A stretch of DNA of 64,000 bases from JASHPR01 sp963778075 (GCA_963778075.1 CAVZTJ010000001.1:434001-498000), one strand, 5' to 3'; positions 27,771 to 36,896 are shown, counted from the first letter of the stretch. The notes: generated from the letters alone by a model not told the origin. Translations and numbers: made by a program.

Positions 27771-28736
27771 TCAGGCTTGATGCCCCTTCGGGACCAGATC
27801 GGGATTCAGTCCCGCTCGGTACAGGCGGGCGCGCGCTTCGTGCCGGGTGAGAGTCTGCTCGGAACCGCCGGCTAGGGAGTGGGTCTTGGCGTCGACTGCG
27901 CGCTGCCACAGTCCGGCGGCCCAGAATGCCGCGCAGTCCTCTGACGTCCAGCGGCAGCCGCGGGCTTGCTGGTAGGCGTCGAGGAAGGCCGCGCTGTCCT
28001 CGACACTGGCCAGCGGCCCCGGAGGGTCGATGCCGAGGAAGCTGACCGCGGCGAATCCCGCAATCGCCGGTTCGGGCTGGCTGATGACGCTGTCCCAGTC
28101 GTGCACCGCGATGAGCTTCCGGCCCTGCCAGCGCAGGTTGTCCGGGTGCCAGTCGCCGTGCCCGATCACGGGGTCACGGGCGTAGGTGCGCAGGCGGTCT
28201 CGGACGGCTGCTGCGACCCGGTCCAGCCATTGCGGTTCCGGGTAGGCGTTCAGGTCTGCGTCGACGTCTTCGGACGTGGGCCACAGCCCTGGCTCAGTGT
28301 GATCCCAGCCGACCCACGACGGGGACGGTGTCAGGCTCGGCACCGACCCGGGGCCCGGCGCCAGCTCCACCAGGTGGGCCAGCCGAGCCGCCGACAGCGC
28401 AGCCAGCTCGCCGTCCGGCGGCTGGTCGACGTCCGGGACAAGCGCCTCGGCGGAGGCGGCATAGCCGTCCAGCGGCTGCAGGTCGACCAACGGCTCGGGG
28501 CACGGAAAGCCGGCCCTCCACAATGCCCGGTGCACGACCGCGCATCCGGCGAGCCGCGGCATGCTGGGCCGCACCTTGACGACCACCTCCCGGCCGTCTG
28601 CCAGCCGAAGCCCCTTTACGGTGGACAGATTGCCGGTCCCGAACAGTTCCGCCGCGGGCGGCGCTCCGAGCCATCGCGTGCACCAATCGGCCAGCGCATC
28701 AGCACCCACGGTCGGGCGGCGGGTCTCGGGCACCAC
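27771..28736 (-). CDS. Aminoglycoside phosphotransferase family protein
   Basis: 321 residues of the APH/choline-kinase-like fold, transferring phosphate from ATP to a small hydroxylated substrate. Kinase features: the N-lobe VKGLRLADGREVVVKVRPS, with Lys in the VVVKVR strand, then the catalytic loop VIGHGDWHPDNLRW (HGDxxxxN) and VHDWDSV (the metal-binding Asp of the DFG-like motif). Typical actinobacterial APH family member; substrate could be an antibiotic, a sugar or an amino alcohol. Stands just downstream of the aminotransferase gene (stop 27771, next gene starts 28786) on the same strand and may be co-transcribed, with 50 bases between. Confidence 0.85.
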   Translation of the reverse strand: MVPETRRPTVGADALADWCTRWLGAPPAAELFGTGNLSTVKGLRLADGREVVVKVRPSMPRLAGCAVVHRALWRAGFPCPEPLVDLQPLDGYAASAEALVPDVDQPPDGELAALSAARLAHLVELAPGPGSVPSLTPSPSWVGWDHTEPGLWPTSEDVDADLNAYPEPQWLDRVAAAVRDRLRTYARDPVIGHGDWHPDNLRWQGRKLIAVHDWDSVISQPEPAIAGFAAVSFLGIDPPGPLASVEDSAAFLDAYQQARGCRWTSEDCAAFWAAGLWQRAVDAKTHSLAGGSEQTLTRHEARARLYRAGLNPDLVPKGHQA

Positions 28737-28785
28737 CCCATCTTGCCGAAGCCGGCAGCGTCAGACGGGCGGTATCCCAGCTGGC

Positions 28786-29949
28786 TCAGCCATGCAGGCC
28801 CGCGAAGCAGTCGAGGATGCGGTCCACATCTTTCTCGGTGTTGAAGGCGTGCAGGTCCAGCCGGATGTACTGCAGCTCGGGCATGGTCGCGATGCGGTGC
28901 TCGGCCAGAGCGGCAACCGCTGCCGGCAGGTTGGGGACCTCTACCGAGCACACGCCAGCCCGCTCGTTCGCCGGACGCGGAGTGACCGGGTCGAAGCCGC
29001 GGTCCTCGAGCCCCTTCAGCAGCGAGCCCATGAGGCTGTCGACCCGGGCGGCGATCCGTTCGATCCCCGCCTGGTTGATGAGCTGCAGTGCCGCCTGGGA
29101 TCCTGCCAGCGGAATGAAGCTCGGCATGCCGTAGCGCACGCCGGCACCGCCGGGTAGTGGCTTGAACTCGGTCACGTCGACCGGGAAGTCCTTGACCGCA
29201 GCCCAGCCGCTGATCGGGCTCGGCTCGTCCAGCCATCCCGCCCCGATCACCAGGTAGCCGGTGCCGGGCGGCCCCAGCAGCCACTTATAGCCGGGGAATC
29301 CGATGAAGTCGATGTCGTCCGTGTAAGGGGCGAGCGGCACGGCGCCTGCCGACTGGGCGGCGTCGACCAGCAGCGCCCAGCTCGCGTCCCGGCGGCGGCT
29401 GCCCAGGGCAGCCAGGTCGAGGGCGGCGCCGCTTCGCCAGGCCACGTGCGTCGCAACCACGGCGATCGTTTCCCCGTCCGCGTGGGCGAGCAGTGCCTCG
29501 ACCGGATCCTCGTGGTCACCGGGGGATGCCCAGCGAACGGTCAGCGACGGATGGTGCTGGCCGGCGACCAGCCATTGGTAACTGCTTGCCGGATGGCAGT
29601 CCCAGTGCAGGACCACGTTGGCCTGGCGCGCACCCGCCCGCTGCCAGCGGGCCAGCACCATCGCCGTCGCGACGGACATGGCGTGTGACGTGCTCTCGCT
29701 CACGGCGACCCGCTCGGGCGGGCAGCCGAAGAGGACGGCCACTTCCTGGCGCGCCCCGTCGAACACCGCCCATTCTCGCTGCGAAAGCGTGACAGGGTCG
29801 GCATCCCAGGCCGCCATTACCCGGTCGATTGCCGCCCGGACGCTCGTGGCGATCGGCGCCTGGCCGCCGGACCAGGCGAACACGTGGTTCTCGAGGTAGG
29901 GGAACTCGGCGCGCAGTTCGGTCCACCAGGTTGCGTCGGTGCTGTCCAT
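28786..29949 (-). CDS. Class V PLP-dependent aminotransferase/desulfurase-fold protein
   Basis: About 387 residues from ATG 29949, with GGAGGG ten bases upstream; a further start at 30015 is in frame. Fold type I, class V (isopenicillin-N epimerase/cysteine desulfurase-like). The PLP lysine is in GFPGYKWLLGPPGTGYL (His/Lys motif 'G-x-K-W/x'). DAAQSAGAVPL holds the PLP Asp-x-x-Gln, and ESTSHAMSVATAM is the phosphate-binding region. Transcribed divergently from a SorC-type regulator with 106 bases between starts, in which an exact 12-bp palindrome occurs. It is therefore probably part of that regulator's target set. Confidence 0.87.
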   Translation of the reverse strand: MDSTDATWWTELRAEFPYLENHVFAWSGGQAPIATSVRAAIDRVMAAWDADPVTLSQREWAVFDGARQEVAVLFGCPPERVAVSESTSHAMSVATAMVLARWQRAGARQANVVLHWDCHPASSYQWLVAGQHHPSLTVRWASPGDHEDPVEALLAHADGETIAVVATHVAWRSGAALDLAALGSRRRDASWALLVDAAQSAGAVPLAPYTDDIDFIGFPGYKWLLGPPGTGYLVIGAGWLDEPSPISGWAAVKDFPVDVTEFKPLPGGAGVRYGMPSFIPLAGSQAALQLINQAGIERIAARVDSLMGSLLKGLEDRGFDPVTPRPANERAGVCSVEVPNLPAAVAALAEHRIATMPELQYIRLDLHAFNTEKDVDRILDCFAGLHG

Positions 29950-30009
29950 GTCCGTTCCCTCCAGGCCATTTGCGCTGCTCTTGACGTTGTGGGCGGTCTG
30001 GTTCACCAT

Positions 30010-30041
30010 GCTCATTTAAGCGCGTTTGCTCATATGAGCGC
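30010..30041. promoter_or_regulatory. Candidate SorC-type operator, direct repeat with a palindrome
   Basis: GCTCATTTAAGCGC at 30010-30023 and GCTCATATGAGCGC at 30028-30041 form two 14-bp copies 18 bases apart. The second contains the perfect palindrome GCTCATATGAGC (30028-30039). They lie between the divergent aminotransferase and regulator starts. Sugar-binding SorC regulators bind repeated or palindromic sites near their own gene; the link here is positional. Confidence 0.6.
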
Positions 30042-30055
30042 CAGAGAGGCGGATC

Positions 30056-31012
30056 ATGGCAGGCGGATCGGACAGCCAGCGGATGATGCTGAAGGTCTGT
30101 TACCAGGCCTACCGGCGTCACCTGTCCCACAAGGAGATTGCGGCCAACCTGGGCATCAGCCGGTTCCAGGTCGCCCGCCTGCTGCGCGCCGCCCACGACG
30201 CGGGCTACATCAGCGTGAACATCCTCGAGCCGGAGCGCTGGCATTCCGGCCTGGAAGCACAGCTCGAGGAGCGCCTCGGCCTGAAAGCGGTCTTCATCGT
30301 CGACGGCGAAGACGTTGAGGAATCCGAGCTGCAGTCGCGGGTCGGCGACGCGGCCGGACGGTACCTGCTGGAACAGAATCTGGATGGCGCGGTCATCGGC
30401 ATCTCGCTCGGTGAAACCATCAAGCGCCTGGTCGCATCGCTGCCTGCGCGGGTGCCCGGCAAGGCGCAGGTCGTCCAGCTGATCGGCGGCCGGGGCCGGG
30501 TCGCAGCCGAGGTGTCCTCGATAACGCTGGCCATCGACCTGGCCCGCCGGTTCGGCACCGAGCCCCACCTGCTCTTTGCCCCGGCCGTTGTGGACACGGC
30601 CCAGCGCCAGGTGCTGCTCACACACGACGACCTGCGCGCCACGTTCGACATGTTCGGCAGGCTCGACATCGCCGTGCTCGGAGTCGGGTCGCTGACCGAC
30701 CCCACCACCTCGCGGCTGCGCTACGACGGCGTGATCGACGACGCCCTGCACGCCGACCTGCTCCGCCAGGGTGCCGTCGCCGACGTGCTGTCCTACGTGC
30801 TGAACGACGACGGGCAGGTGCTCAGCTCGGGGCTCGAGGACCGCACGATCTCAATCGGCCTGGACGACTTGCGGCGAACACCGCACCGGATCGGGGTCGC
30901 CAGCGGCTGGCGCAAGAGCCGGGCCGTGCGCGCCGCAGTAGCCTCCGGCCTGGTCAACATTCTCGTCACCGACAGCCAGATCGCGACCGCGATCATCGCC
31001 GGGGAGCGGTGA
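30056..31012 (+). CDS. SorC/DeoR-type sugar-binding transcriptional regulator
   Basis: 318 residues. The N-terminal helix-turn-helix is LSHKEIAANLGISRFQVARL (residues about 23-42). The remainder is the SorC sugar-phosphate binding domain: GAVIGISLGETIKRLVASL, VVQLIGGRGRV, VLGVGSLTDPTT and QVLSSGLEDRTISIGLDDL, which resembles the isomerase-like ligand site. RBS GAGAGGC with ATG seven bases on. Opens the plus-strand cluster to 36239 and lies opposite an aminotransferase. The ligand is probably a phosphorylated sugar or polyol, consistent with the FGGY kinase downstream. Confidence 0.9.
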   Translation: MAGGSDSQRMMLKVCYQAYRRHLSHKEIAANLGISRFQVARLLRAAHDAGYISVNILEPERWHSGLEAQLEERLGLKAVFIVDGEDVEESELQSRVGDAAGRYLLEQNLDGAVIGISLGETIKRLVASLPARVPGKAQVVQLIGGRGRVAAEVSSITLAIDLARRFGTEPHLLFAPAVVDTAQRQVLLTHDDLRATFDMFGRLDIAVLGVGSLTDPTTSRLRYDGVIDDALHADLLRQGAVADVLSYVLNDDGQVLSSGLEDRTISIGLDDLRRTPHRIGVASGWRKSRAVRAAVASGLVNILVTDSQIATAIIAGER

Positions 31013-31019
31013 CCTTCGG

Positions 31020-32054
31020 GTGCTGAACTTCTACGACACGTCGACCGCGCCGACACCGGCGATGATCGAGGCGATGGCGCACGCCGAACTCGGCGACGAC
31101 GTCTACCACACGGACCCGACCGTCAACGAGCTCGAACGGGTCGGCGCAGGCATCCTCGGCCATGAGGACGCGGTCTTCATGCCGACCGGCACCATGTCCA
31201 ACCTGAGCGCGATTCTGGCCGCCGCCGAGCGGGGCACCGAGGCCATCGCCGAGGCCAACTCCCACATCGTCTACTACGAGGCGGGAGGCGTGGCGGTACT
31301 CGCCGGAGTGATGCCCCGGACCATCCCAACCGACGACGGCGTGCTGACCGCCGAGCGGGTCAGGCCGTACCTGCGCAAGCCCGATCAGCACTACCCGCCG
31401 ACCTCCATGCTGTGTGTCGAGAACACACACAACCGGGCCGGCGGCACGGTGACCGACGTCGCCACGATGGCAGGGCTGCGGGCGCTGTGTGATGAGCGCG
31501 GACTGCACCTGCACGTGGACGGGGCGCGGATCTTCAACGCCGCGGTCGCGCTGGGCGTCAGCGTAGCCGCGCTGTCCGGCCCGGCTGACTCGGTCTCGGT
31601 CTGCCTGAGCAAGGGGCTCAGCGCGCCGGTCGGTGGGCTGCTCGCCGGGAGTGCGGAGTTCGTGACCAGGGCCCGCAGGGCGCGCAAGCTGCTCGGCGGC
31701 TCGATGCGGCAGGCCGGGGTCGTGGCCGCAGCCGGCATCGTCGCACTGCAGACCGGCATCGACCGCCTCGCCGAGGATCACCAGCGAGCCCAGAATCTCG
31801 CCGACGGACTGCGGTCGGTCGGTGGGCTGCGCGTGCTCACCCCTCGTCCGGCCACCAGTTTCGTACTGGTCGACGTCACCCCGTCCGGCCGGACCGCCGA
31901 CGACGTGGTCGCTGGCCTGCGGCGGCACGGCATCAACGCGTCGTCGAGGCCACCAGCGACCATCCGGTTCGTCACCCACCGCCAGATCAGCGACGACGAC
32001 GTGGCCACCCTGATCAAGACGATCACCGAAGTCGTCGGGGGAAGCCAGCCATGA
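31020..32054 (+). CDS. L-threonine aldolase-like (beta-eliminating lyase family) PLP enzyme
   Basis: 344 residues from GTG 31020, eight bases after the regulator stop. Fold type I PLP enzyme: GDDVYHTDPTVNELE is the family's N-terminal motif, the PLP Asp/His are in LHVDGARIFNAAVAL, and the PLP Lys is in SVCLSKGLSAPVG. Low-specificity threonine aldolases reversibly cleave beta-hydroxy-alpha-amino acids to glycine and an aldehyde. The pattern matches well, but a related lyase specificity is possible. ATGA overlap with the following kinase gene. In this context it could process a hydroxylated amino acid. Confidence 0.87.
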   Translation: MLNFYDTSTAPTPAMIEAMAHAELGDDVYHTDPTVNELERVGAGILGHEDAVFMPTGTMSNLSAILAAAERGTEAIAEANSHIVYYEAGGVAVLAGVMPRTIPTDDGVLTAERVRPYLRKPDQHYPPTSMLCVENTHNRAGGTVTDVATMAGLRALCDERGLHLHVDGARIFNAAVALGVSVAALSGPADSVSVCLSKGLSAPVGGLLAGSAEFVTRARRARKLLGGSMRQAGVVAAAGIVALQTGIDRLAEDHQRAQNLADGLRSVGGLRVLTPRPATSFVLVDVTPSGRTADDVVAGLRRHGINASSRPPATIRFVTHRQISDDDVATLIKTITEVVGGSQP

Positions 32055-33664
32055 CCCCGCGGACGAGCGGTGAGGCGACGGTGCTCGGGATTGACCTCGG
32101 CACCGGCAGCGTGCGCGCCGGACTGTACACCCAGGGCGGCGCCCTCCTGGCGGCGCACGAGGAGGGGGTGACCACGGCACATCCGCACCCTGGGTGGGCC
32201 GAGCAGTCTCCCGCCCAGGTGCTGGATGCGCTGTACCGGGCCGTGGCCCCCGTGGCCGCCTTGGCCGCCGGCTCACCGCCGGCAGCACTCTGCGTTGCCT
32301 CGACCGCGGTCAGCGCGGTCGTGATCGGGGACGGCGACGTTCCGGTCGGACCGTCGCTGCTGTGGATGGACACCCGCGCCGCCGGCGAGGCGGCGGAGAT
32401 CACCCGCACCCAGCATCCGGTGCTGCAGTACACCGGCTGCCGGGTCTCGCCGGAATGGATGCTGCCCAAGGCGCTCTGGCTGGCCCGCCACGATCCATCG
32501 CGGTACGGGGCGGCGCACCGGCTCGTCGACGTCCACGACTGGGTGATGTTCCGCCTCACCGGGGACTGGAGCCTGGCGCAGGCCACGATCGCGGCCGAAT
32601 GGTCCTACGATCCGCTGGCTGGACGCTGGCCCGCCGACCTCCTGAACACCCTGAACCTGTCCGGCCTGCTCTCCGGCTGGGAGCTACCACGGCTGCCGCC
32701 CGGCGCCGTGGCAGGCCAGCTGACCCCGCAGGTCGCCGCGAGCACCGGGCTCCCGGCGGGCTTGCCCGTGGTCCAGGGGCTGATGGACAGCTACGCGGCG
32801 GCCCTGGCGGCCGACGTGTACCAGCCGGGCCGGGTCGCGGTGTCGATCGGGAGCTCCTCGTCCTACCTCGCGCTGTCGCGGCAGTTCTCGCCCGATCCGC
32901 GCCTGCTGGGGCCAGTGCCCGAGGCCCTCGGCCCGGGCACGATCGTGCAGCAGGGCGGCCAGACCTCCGCGGCCGCGGTCGCGGAGTGGTTCTCCCGCCA
33001 GCTCGCGCCTGGCGTCCCGCTGGCCGCGCTCGACGCCGAGGCCGCGGCTGTCGGGCCCGGGGCCGACGGGCTGTGGGCCGTCGACACCTGGCAAGGCTGC
33101 CGCACCCCGTACCGCAACCCCGCGGCCCGCGGCATGTGGGGCGGCCTGACGCTCGCGCACACGCGGGCGCACCTGTTCCGGGCGACGCTGGAATCCGTCG
33201 CGTTCGGCGGCCGTGCTGTGCTGGAAACGCTCGAGGAGGCGGGCGTGGACAGCCGTGAGCTGGTGGTAACCGGCGGAGCCGCACGCAGCAGCCTGTGGAT
33301 GCAGATTCACGCGGACGTGCTCGGACGGCCGCTGCTGCGCCTGGACGCCCAGCAGCCGGTCACGCTCGGCGCGGCCATGTGCGCAGCGGTCGGGGCCGGC
33401 GCGTACCTGAGCCTGGCCGCGGCCGCCGCGGCCATGTCGGCGACGAGCCAGGGCTGGCTTCCCGACCCGGAGCGGCACCAGGCCTACCAGCCGCTGTACG
33501 CGAGTTACCTGGACCGGGCCGCCTCGGTCAGCTCGCTCGAGGGCGAGCCTCAGCACAGCACAACCAGGGCGCCGGGTCGCGGCGCGCCAGTAAGGGGTGA
33601 CGATGAACGGCAAGACCACGTGGTGGTTCCCGGACGGCGACCTGCCCGAGCCGGTACCCGGTGA
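32051..33664 (+). CDS. FGGY family carbohydrate kinase
   Basis: 537 residues; two-domain actin-like kinase. GIDLGTGSVRAGLY is the N-terminal phosphate loop, GLMDSYAAA carries the candidate catalytic Asp, and GGAARSSLWMQIHADVLGRP is the C-terminal FGGY signature. Most similar in layout to xylulokinase-type members. Overlaps its neighbour at the 5' end (ATGA). Odd: after the normal FGGY end (YLDRAASVSS) the frame runs another 39 residues and overlaps the next gene by 68 bases. Another frame ends with GTGA exactly at the next start, so a single-base slip in the tail is likely. Phosphorylates a sugar or polyol that SDR and regulator neighbours may also handle. Confidence 0.9.
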   Translation: MTPRTSGEATVLGIDLGTGSVRAGLYTQGGALLAAHEEGVTTAHPHPGWAEQSPAQVLDALYRAVAPVAALAAGSPPAALCVASTAVSAVVIGDGDVPVGPSLLWMDTRAAGEAAEITRTQHPVLQYTGCRVSPEWMLPKALWLARHDPSRYGAAHRLVDVHDWVMFRLTGDWSLAQATIAAEWSYDPLAGRWPADLLNTLNLSGLLSGWELPRLPPGAVAGQLTPQVAASTGLPAGLPVVQGLMDSYAAALAADVYQPGRVAVSIGSSSSYLALSRQFSPDPRLLGPVPEALGPGTIVQQGGQTSAAAVAEWFSRQLAPGVPLAALDAEAAAVGPGADGLWAVDTWQGCRTPYRNPAARGMWGGLTLAHTRAHLFRATLESVAFGGRAVLETLEEAGVDSRELVVTGGAARSSLWMQIHADVLGRPLLRLDAQQPVTLGAAMCAAVGAGAYLSLAAAAAAMSATSQGWLPDPERHQAYQPLYASYLDRAASVSSLEGEPQHSTTRAPGRGAPVRGDDERQDHVVVPGRRPARAGTR

Positions 33665-33959
33665 CCGGTTCACCAGCCACGAATCACTCATGGTCCTGAA
33701 CCCGAACCCCGAGCCTGCCACGGTCTCGCTGACCTTTTACTGGGAAAACAAACCACCGACGTCGGTACATGGCCTGGTCGTCGAAGGCGAGCGGGTGCGC
33801 TGCATCCGTCTCGACCGGCTCGAGGGCGTCTCGATCCCGTACCGCACGCAGTACGCCATCAAGCTCGAGAGCGACGTCGGGGTCTTCGTCTCGTACGGCC
33901 GGCTGGACACAGCGCAGCCCAACTTCGCGCTGGTTGGCCTGATGGGGCAGGCGGAATGA
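33597..33959 (+). CDS. Sensory rhodopsin transducer (ASRT) family protein
   Basis: About 119-121 residues (GTG 33597 or ATG 33603). MNGKTTWWFPDGDLPEP, LMVLNPNPEPATVSLTFYWE and GVSIPYRTQYAIKLES are the beta-sandwich blocks of the ASRT superfamily. Established: this superfamily was defined from the Anabaena sensory rhodopsin transducer and was proposed to be a small-molecule, probably carbohydrate, binding domain that often neighbours sugar metabolism genes. No rhodopsin is present here. It probably senses or channels the pathway substrate. ATGA overlap with the SDR gene. Confidence 0.85.
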   Translation: MTMNGKTTWWFPDGDLPEPVPGDRFTSHESLMVLNPNPEPATVSLTFYWENKPPTSVHGLVVEGERVRCIRLDRLEGVSIPYRTQYAIKLESDVGVFVSYGRLDTAQPNFALVGLMGQAE

Positions 33960-34723
33960 CTGCCGGGCCGGGCCGGTTCGCCGGCAAGGTCGTCGTGGTC
34001 ACTGGGGCGGGCAGCGGGATCGGCGCGGCGGCCGCCGACCGGTTCGTGGCCGAGGGCGCCCGGGTGGTCTACGCGGACCGGGACGCCGGCCGGCTCAGCC
34101 GAGTCGCCGCGTCCGAATCGGTCCTGGCGGTCGCGACGGACGTGGCCGACCCGGCGTCCGTCTCGGAGTTGGTGAGCGCGACCCTGGACCGGTTCAGCCG
34201 CGTCGACGTCGTGGTATCCAACGCGGGCATCTGGCGGGGCAGTCCGTTCCTCGACGTCACCGACGAGGAATGGGACGAGGTCCTCGGCGTCAACCTCAGG
34301 GGAACCTTCCTCGTCTGCCGCGGATTCGCCAGGGCGATGGCGGCGGCCGGGACCGGCGGCTCGATCATCGTGACCGCCTCCACGAACAGCTTCCTGGCCG
34401 AGCCGGACAGCGCCGCATACAACGCGTCCAAGGGCGGCGTCGTGATGCTCGTGAAATCCATGGCGGTGGACCTGGCGGAGGCCCGAATCCGGGTCAACGC
34501 GATTGCACCGGGAACCATCCGCACCAACATCAATGCCGATGTCCAGTCGTTGCCCGAGGGCGGGAGCCCGCTGTACGCGTTCCCGCCCGCCCGCCGGTGG
34601 GGAGACCCGGAGGATCTCGCAGGCCCGATCTCCTTCCTCGCCTCCCCCGACGCGGACTACATCACCGGAAGCGTTCTCGTCGTCGACGGCGGCCAGATAT
34701 CGCTGAATGGCGTCGTGCAGTAG
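33956..34723 (+). CDS. SDR family oxidoreductase
   Basis: 255 residues. Classical short-chain dehydrogenase: VTGAGSGIGAAAA (TGxxxGIG cofactor motif), an Asp in VYADRD suggesting NAD preference, VSNAGIW, and the catalytic AAYNASKGG with Tyr and Lys. It ends with SVLVVDGGQ. Probably oxidises an alcohol in the cluster's pathway, consistent with feeding the kinase or the aldolase. Overlaps the ASRT gene by ATGA and is followed by the permease after 52 bases. Confidence 0.92.
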   Translation: MTAGPGRFAGKVVVVTGAGSGIGAAAADRFVAEGARVVYADRDAGRLSRVAASESVLAVATDVADPASVSELVSATLDRFSRVDVVVSNAGIWRGSPFLDVTDEEWDEVLGVNLRGTFLVCRGFARAMAAAGTGGSIIVTASTNSFLAEPDSAAYNASKGGVVMLVKSMAVDLAEARIRVNAIAPGTIRTNINADVQSLPEGGSPLYAFPPARRWGDPEDLAGPISFLASPDADYITGSVLVVDGGQISLNGVVQ

Positions 34724-34775
34724 GACCGTCGCCAGCCTTGTTCCCCAGCCGTCCCGCGGACCTGAAGGACTCCTC

Positions 34776-36239
34776 ATGACTGACTCAGCGCAACGGCCCC
34801 TCGTCGGTTCCGGTCAATCGAACCTGGGCCTGGCCAAGGGCAAACTCGGCCTCGGCGACGTCCTGTTCCAGGGCATCACGCATATCGGCCCGGCGGTGAG
34901 CGTCATATTCACGCTGCCGTTCATCGTCTCCTACGCGGGCGCAGCCGCCCCCATCGCGCTGATCGGCGCCGTGATCATCATGCTGTTCATCGCCAACACG
35001 GTGTCCGAATTCAGCAAGTACATGCCGTCCACGGGCGGCTACTACTCGTTCGTCCGGCGCGGGCTCGGCCCGCGGTGGGGGTTCCTCACCGGGTGGAGCT
35101 ATTTCGCCTATGACCCGCTGGGACCCCCGGCGGTGCTCGGGTTCATGGGCTACCTTGCCGAGAACGTGCTGAAATCCGGAACGGGCGTGGACATCCCGTG
35201 GTGGGTGTTCGCCCTGGCCGGGCTGGCGCTGACCTGGGTGCTGATCTACCGCGGCATCGCGATCTCGACGAAGACGGCCGTCCTGCTCGGCTCGCTGGAA
35301 CTGCTGATCATGGTGGCGCTGTCGATCAGCCTGCTGGTCTCCCCAGCGCACAGCTACAACTGGACCGCGCCGTTCAATGTGTCCAACTCGCTCCAGGGCA
35401 TCCACGGCATCTGGTACGGGATCGTGTTCTCCATCCTCGCGCTGAGCGGCTTCGAGTCGGTGGCGCCGCTGGCCCGCGAGACGCGCGATCCCCGCCGCCT
35501 GCTGCCGCGGGCGATCTTCGGGTCGATCATCCTGGTCGGCGTGTTCTTCGTGTTCGCGGGCTACGCCGGCATCGCCGGGTGGGGCGTCGACCAGGCGAAA
35601 GACTTCGCTACCAACGCGAACCCGTTCTACGTGATGGCCCGGCGGGTCTGGGGGCTGGGCTGGATCTTCGTGTTCGTCGCCATCATCAACAGCGTGGTCG
35701 CGATATCAATCGCCGCCAGCAACGCGGTCACCCGTGTCTGGTACGGCATGGGCTCGGTGGGTGTACTGCCCAAGGACCTCGCGAAGATCCAGCCCCGGTT
35801 CAAGACTCCAAGCAACGCGGTTAACCTGCAGATCGGGGTGTCGGTGGTGCTCACCATCGCGGTCGGCCTGTGGGTCGGCTCGGCCGACATCTACGGGTTC
35901 CTCGGCGACATCATCACCGTGGCCATCGTGATCATGTACGGGCTCGCCAACATCGCGCTGTTCTTCTACATGCGCCGCGAGCAGGCCGAGCACTTCCGGT
36001 GGTGGCGGCACGGGCTCATCCCGCTCGTCGGCACGCTGCTGCTGCTGCCGGTGATCTGGGTGACGTTCGTTCCGCTGCCCGCCTACCCCTTCGACCTGGT
36101 GCCGTACATAGTGGTGGCCTGGATGATCATCGGCGCCGGGGTCATGTGGTGGATTGAGAAGCGCAAGTCGGCCAGCATGATGGCGATGGACGACGCGTTC
36201 AAGACCATGGACGCCGACTTCGACCCGACGATCCTGTGA
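34776..36239 (+). CDS. APC family amino acid/amine permease
   Basis: 487 residues from ATG 34776, with GAAGGA upstream. Twelve predicted helices and the APC superfamily pattern: LGLGDVLFQGITHIGPAVS (helix 1 unwound GxG-like region), a Pro/Gly-rich STGGYYSFVRRGLGPRWGF loop, and ALSGFESVAPLARETRDPRR in helix 6/loop region, with a conserved ESVA..A.E motif. Likely imports an amino acid or amine for the cluster. The last 25 residues are hydrophilic. GTGA at its stop may have coupled the next (now frameshifted) cyclase gene. Confidence 0.9.
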   Translation: MTDSAQRPLVGSGQSNLGLAKGKLGLGDVLFQGITHIGPAVSVIFTLPFIVSYAGAAAPIALIGAVIIMLFIANTVSEFSKYMPSTGGYYSFVRRGLGPRWGFLTGWSYFAYDPLGPPAVLGFMGYLAENVLKSGTGVDIPWWVFALAGLALTWVLIYRGIAISTKTAVLLGSLELLIMVALSISLLVSPAHSYNWTAPFNVSNSLQGIHGIWYGIVFSILALSGFESVAPLARETRDPRRLLPRAIFGSIILVGVFFVFAGYAGIAGWGVDQAKDFATNANPFYVMARRVWGLGWIFVFVAIINSVVAISIAASNAVTRVWYGMGSVGVLPKDLAKIQPRFKTPSNAVNLQIGVSVVLTIAVGLWVGSADIYGFLGDIITVAIVIMYGLANIALFFYMRREQAEHFRWWRHGLIPLVGTLLLLPVIWVTFVPLPAYPFDLVPYIVVAWMIIGAGVMWWIEKRKSASMMAMDDAFKTMDADFDPTIL

Positions 36240-36896
36240 CGGGCTGACCCCCGGCTGCCCCCGGCACGCGGATCGTCGACCTGACGCATCCGCTGGTCGG
36301 CCAAGCGCCGACCTATCCGGGGCAGCCCGGCCAGCCTGTTCCAGACCGTTGCGACGGTGGCCGACGGTGGCTTCCTGATGAGCGAGATCCACGCACGCTC
36401 GCACGTGGGCACGCACGCGGACAGCCCTGCTCACTTCATCGCCGATGGAGCCACAACGTTCACGATCGGGGTGGATCGCTGGATGGGCGACGCCTGGGTT
36501 GCGAGGGTGCCGGAGGCCCGCGGGCCGATCGAGCCCGGCATGCTCAGGCTGCCACCGCAGCCCGCGCACGCGCTGCTCATCTCGACCGGCCATTCACGGC
36601 ACTGGGGAACGGAACGGTACTACGGGCAGGCGCCCTACCTCAGTGTGGCCGCTGCGGAGCGGATCATCGAGGCGGGGTTCGGCCTCGTCGGCCTCGACTT
36701 CGGGTCGCCCGACGAGACCGGGAGCCCGACCGAGCCGTGCCATCACGCGCTGCTCGGCGCCGGCGTTCTCATCATCGAGAACCTCAATGGGCTGGAGGAC
36801 GTGGACGCCGGCCGGTGCTGGTTCTGCGCGGCCCCGTTGCTGACCGGCGGCGGGGACGGTGGGTTCTGCCGGGCGTTTGCCGCGGTGCCGTCATGA
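36236..36896 (+). pseudogene. Cyclase family (kynurenine formamidase-like) protein, frameshifted 5' end
   Basis: The 5' part in one frame has RIVDLTHPLVGQAPTYPG. Near 36340 the frame changes to TVATVADGGFLMSEIHARSHVGTHADSPAHF, which carries the HxGTHxDxPxHF metal-binding motif. It then reads LDFGSPDETGS and ends at 36896 in AAPLLTGGGDG. No in-frame start exists for the first segment: a GTG overlapping the permease stop reads only three codons. Two small indels inactivate it as written. Members hydrolyse cyclic or amide bonds. Confidence 0.72.

Noticed and set aside
30993..32288. Minus-strand frame covering the aldolase and kinase genes
   Set aside because: Antisense to two well-recognised genes, no motif, no ribosome site.
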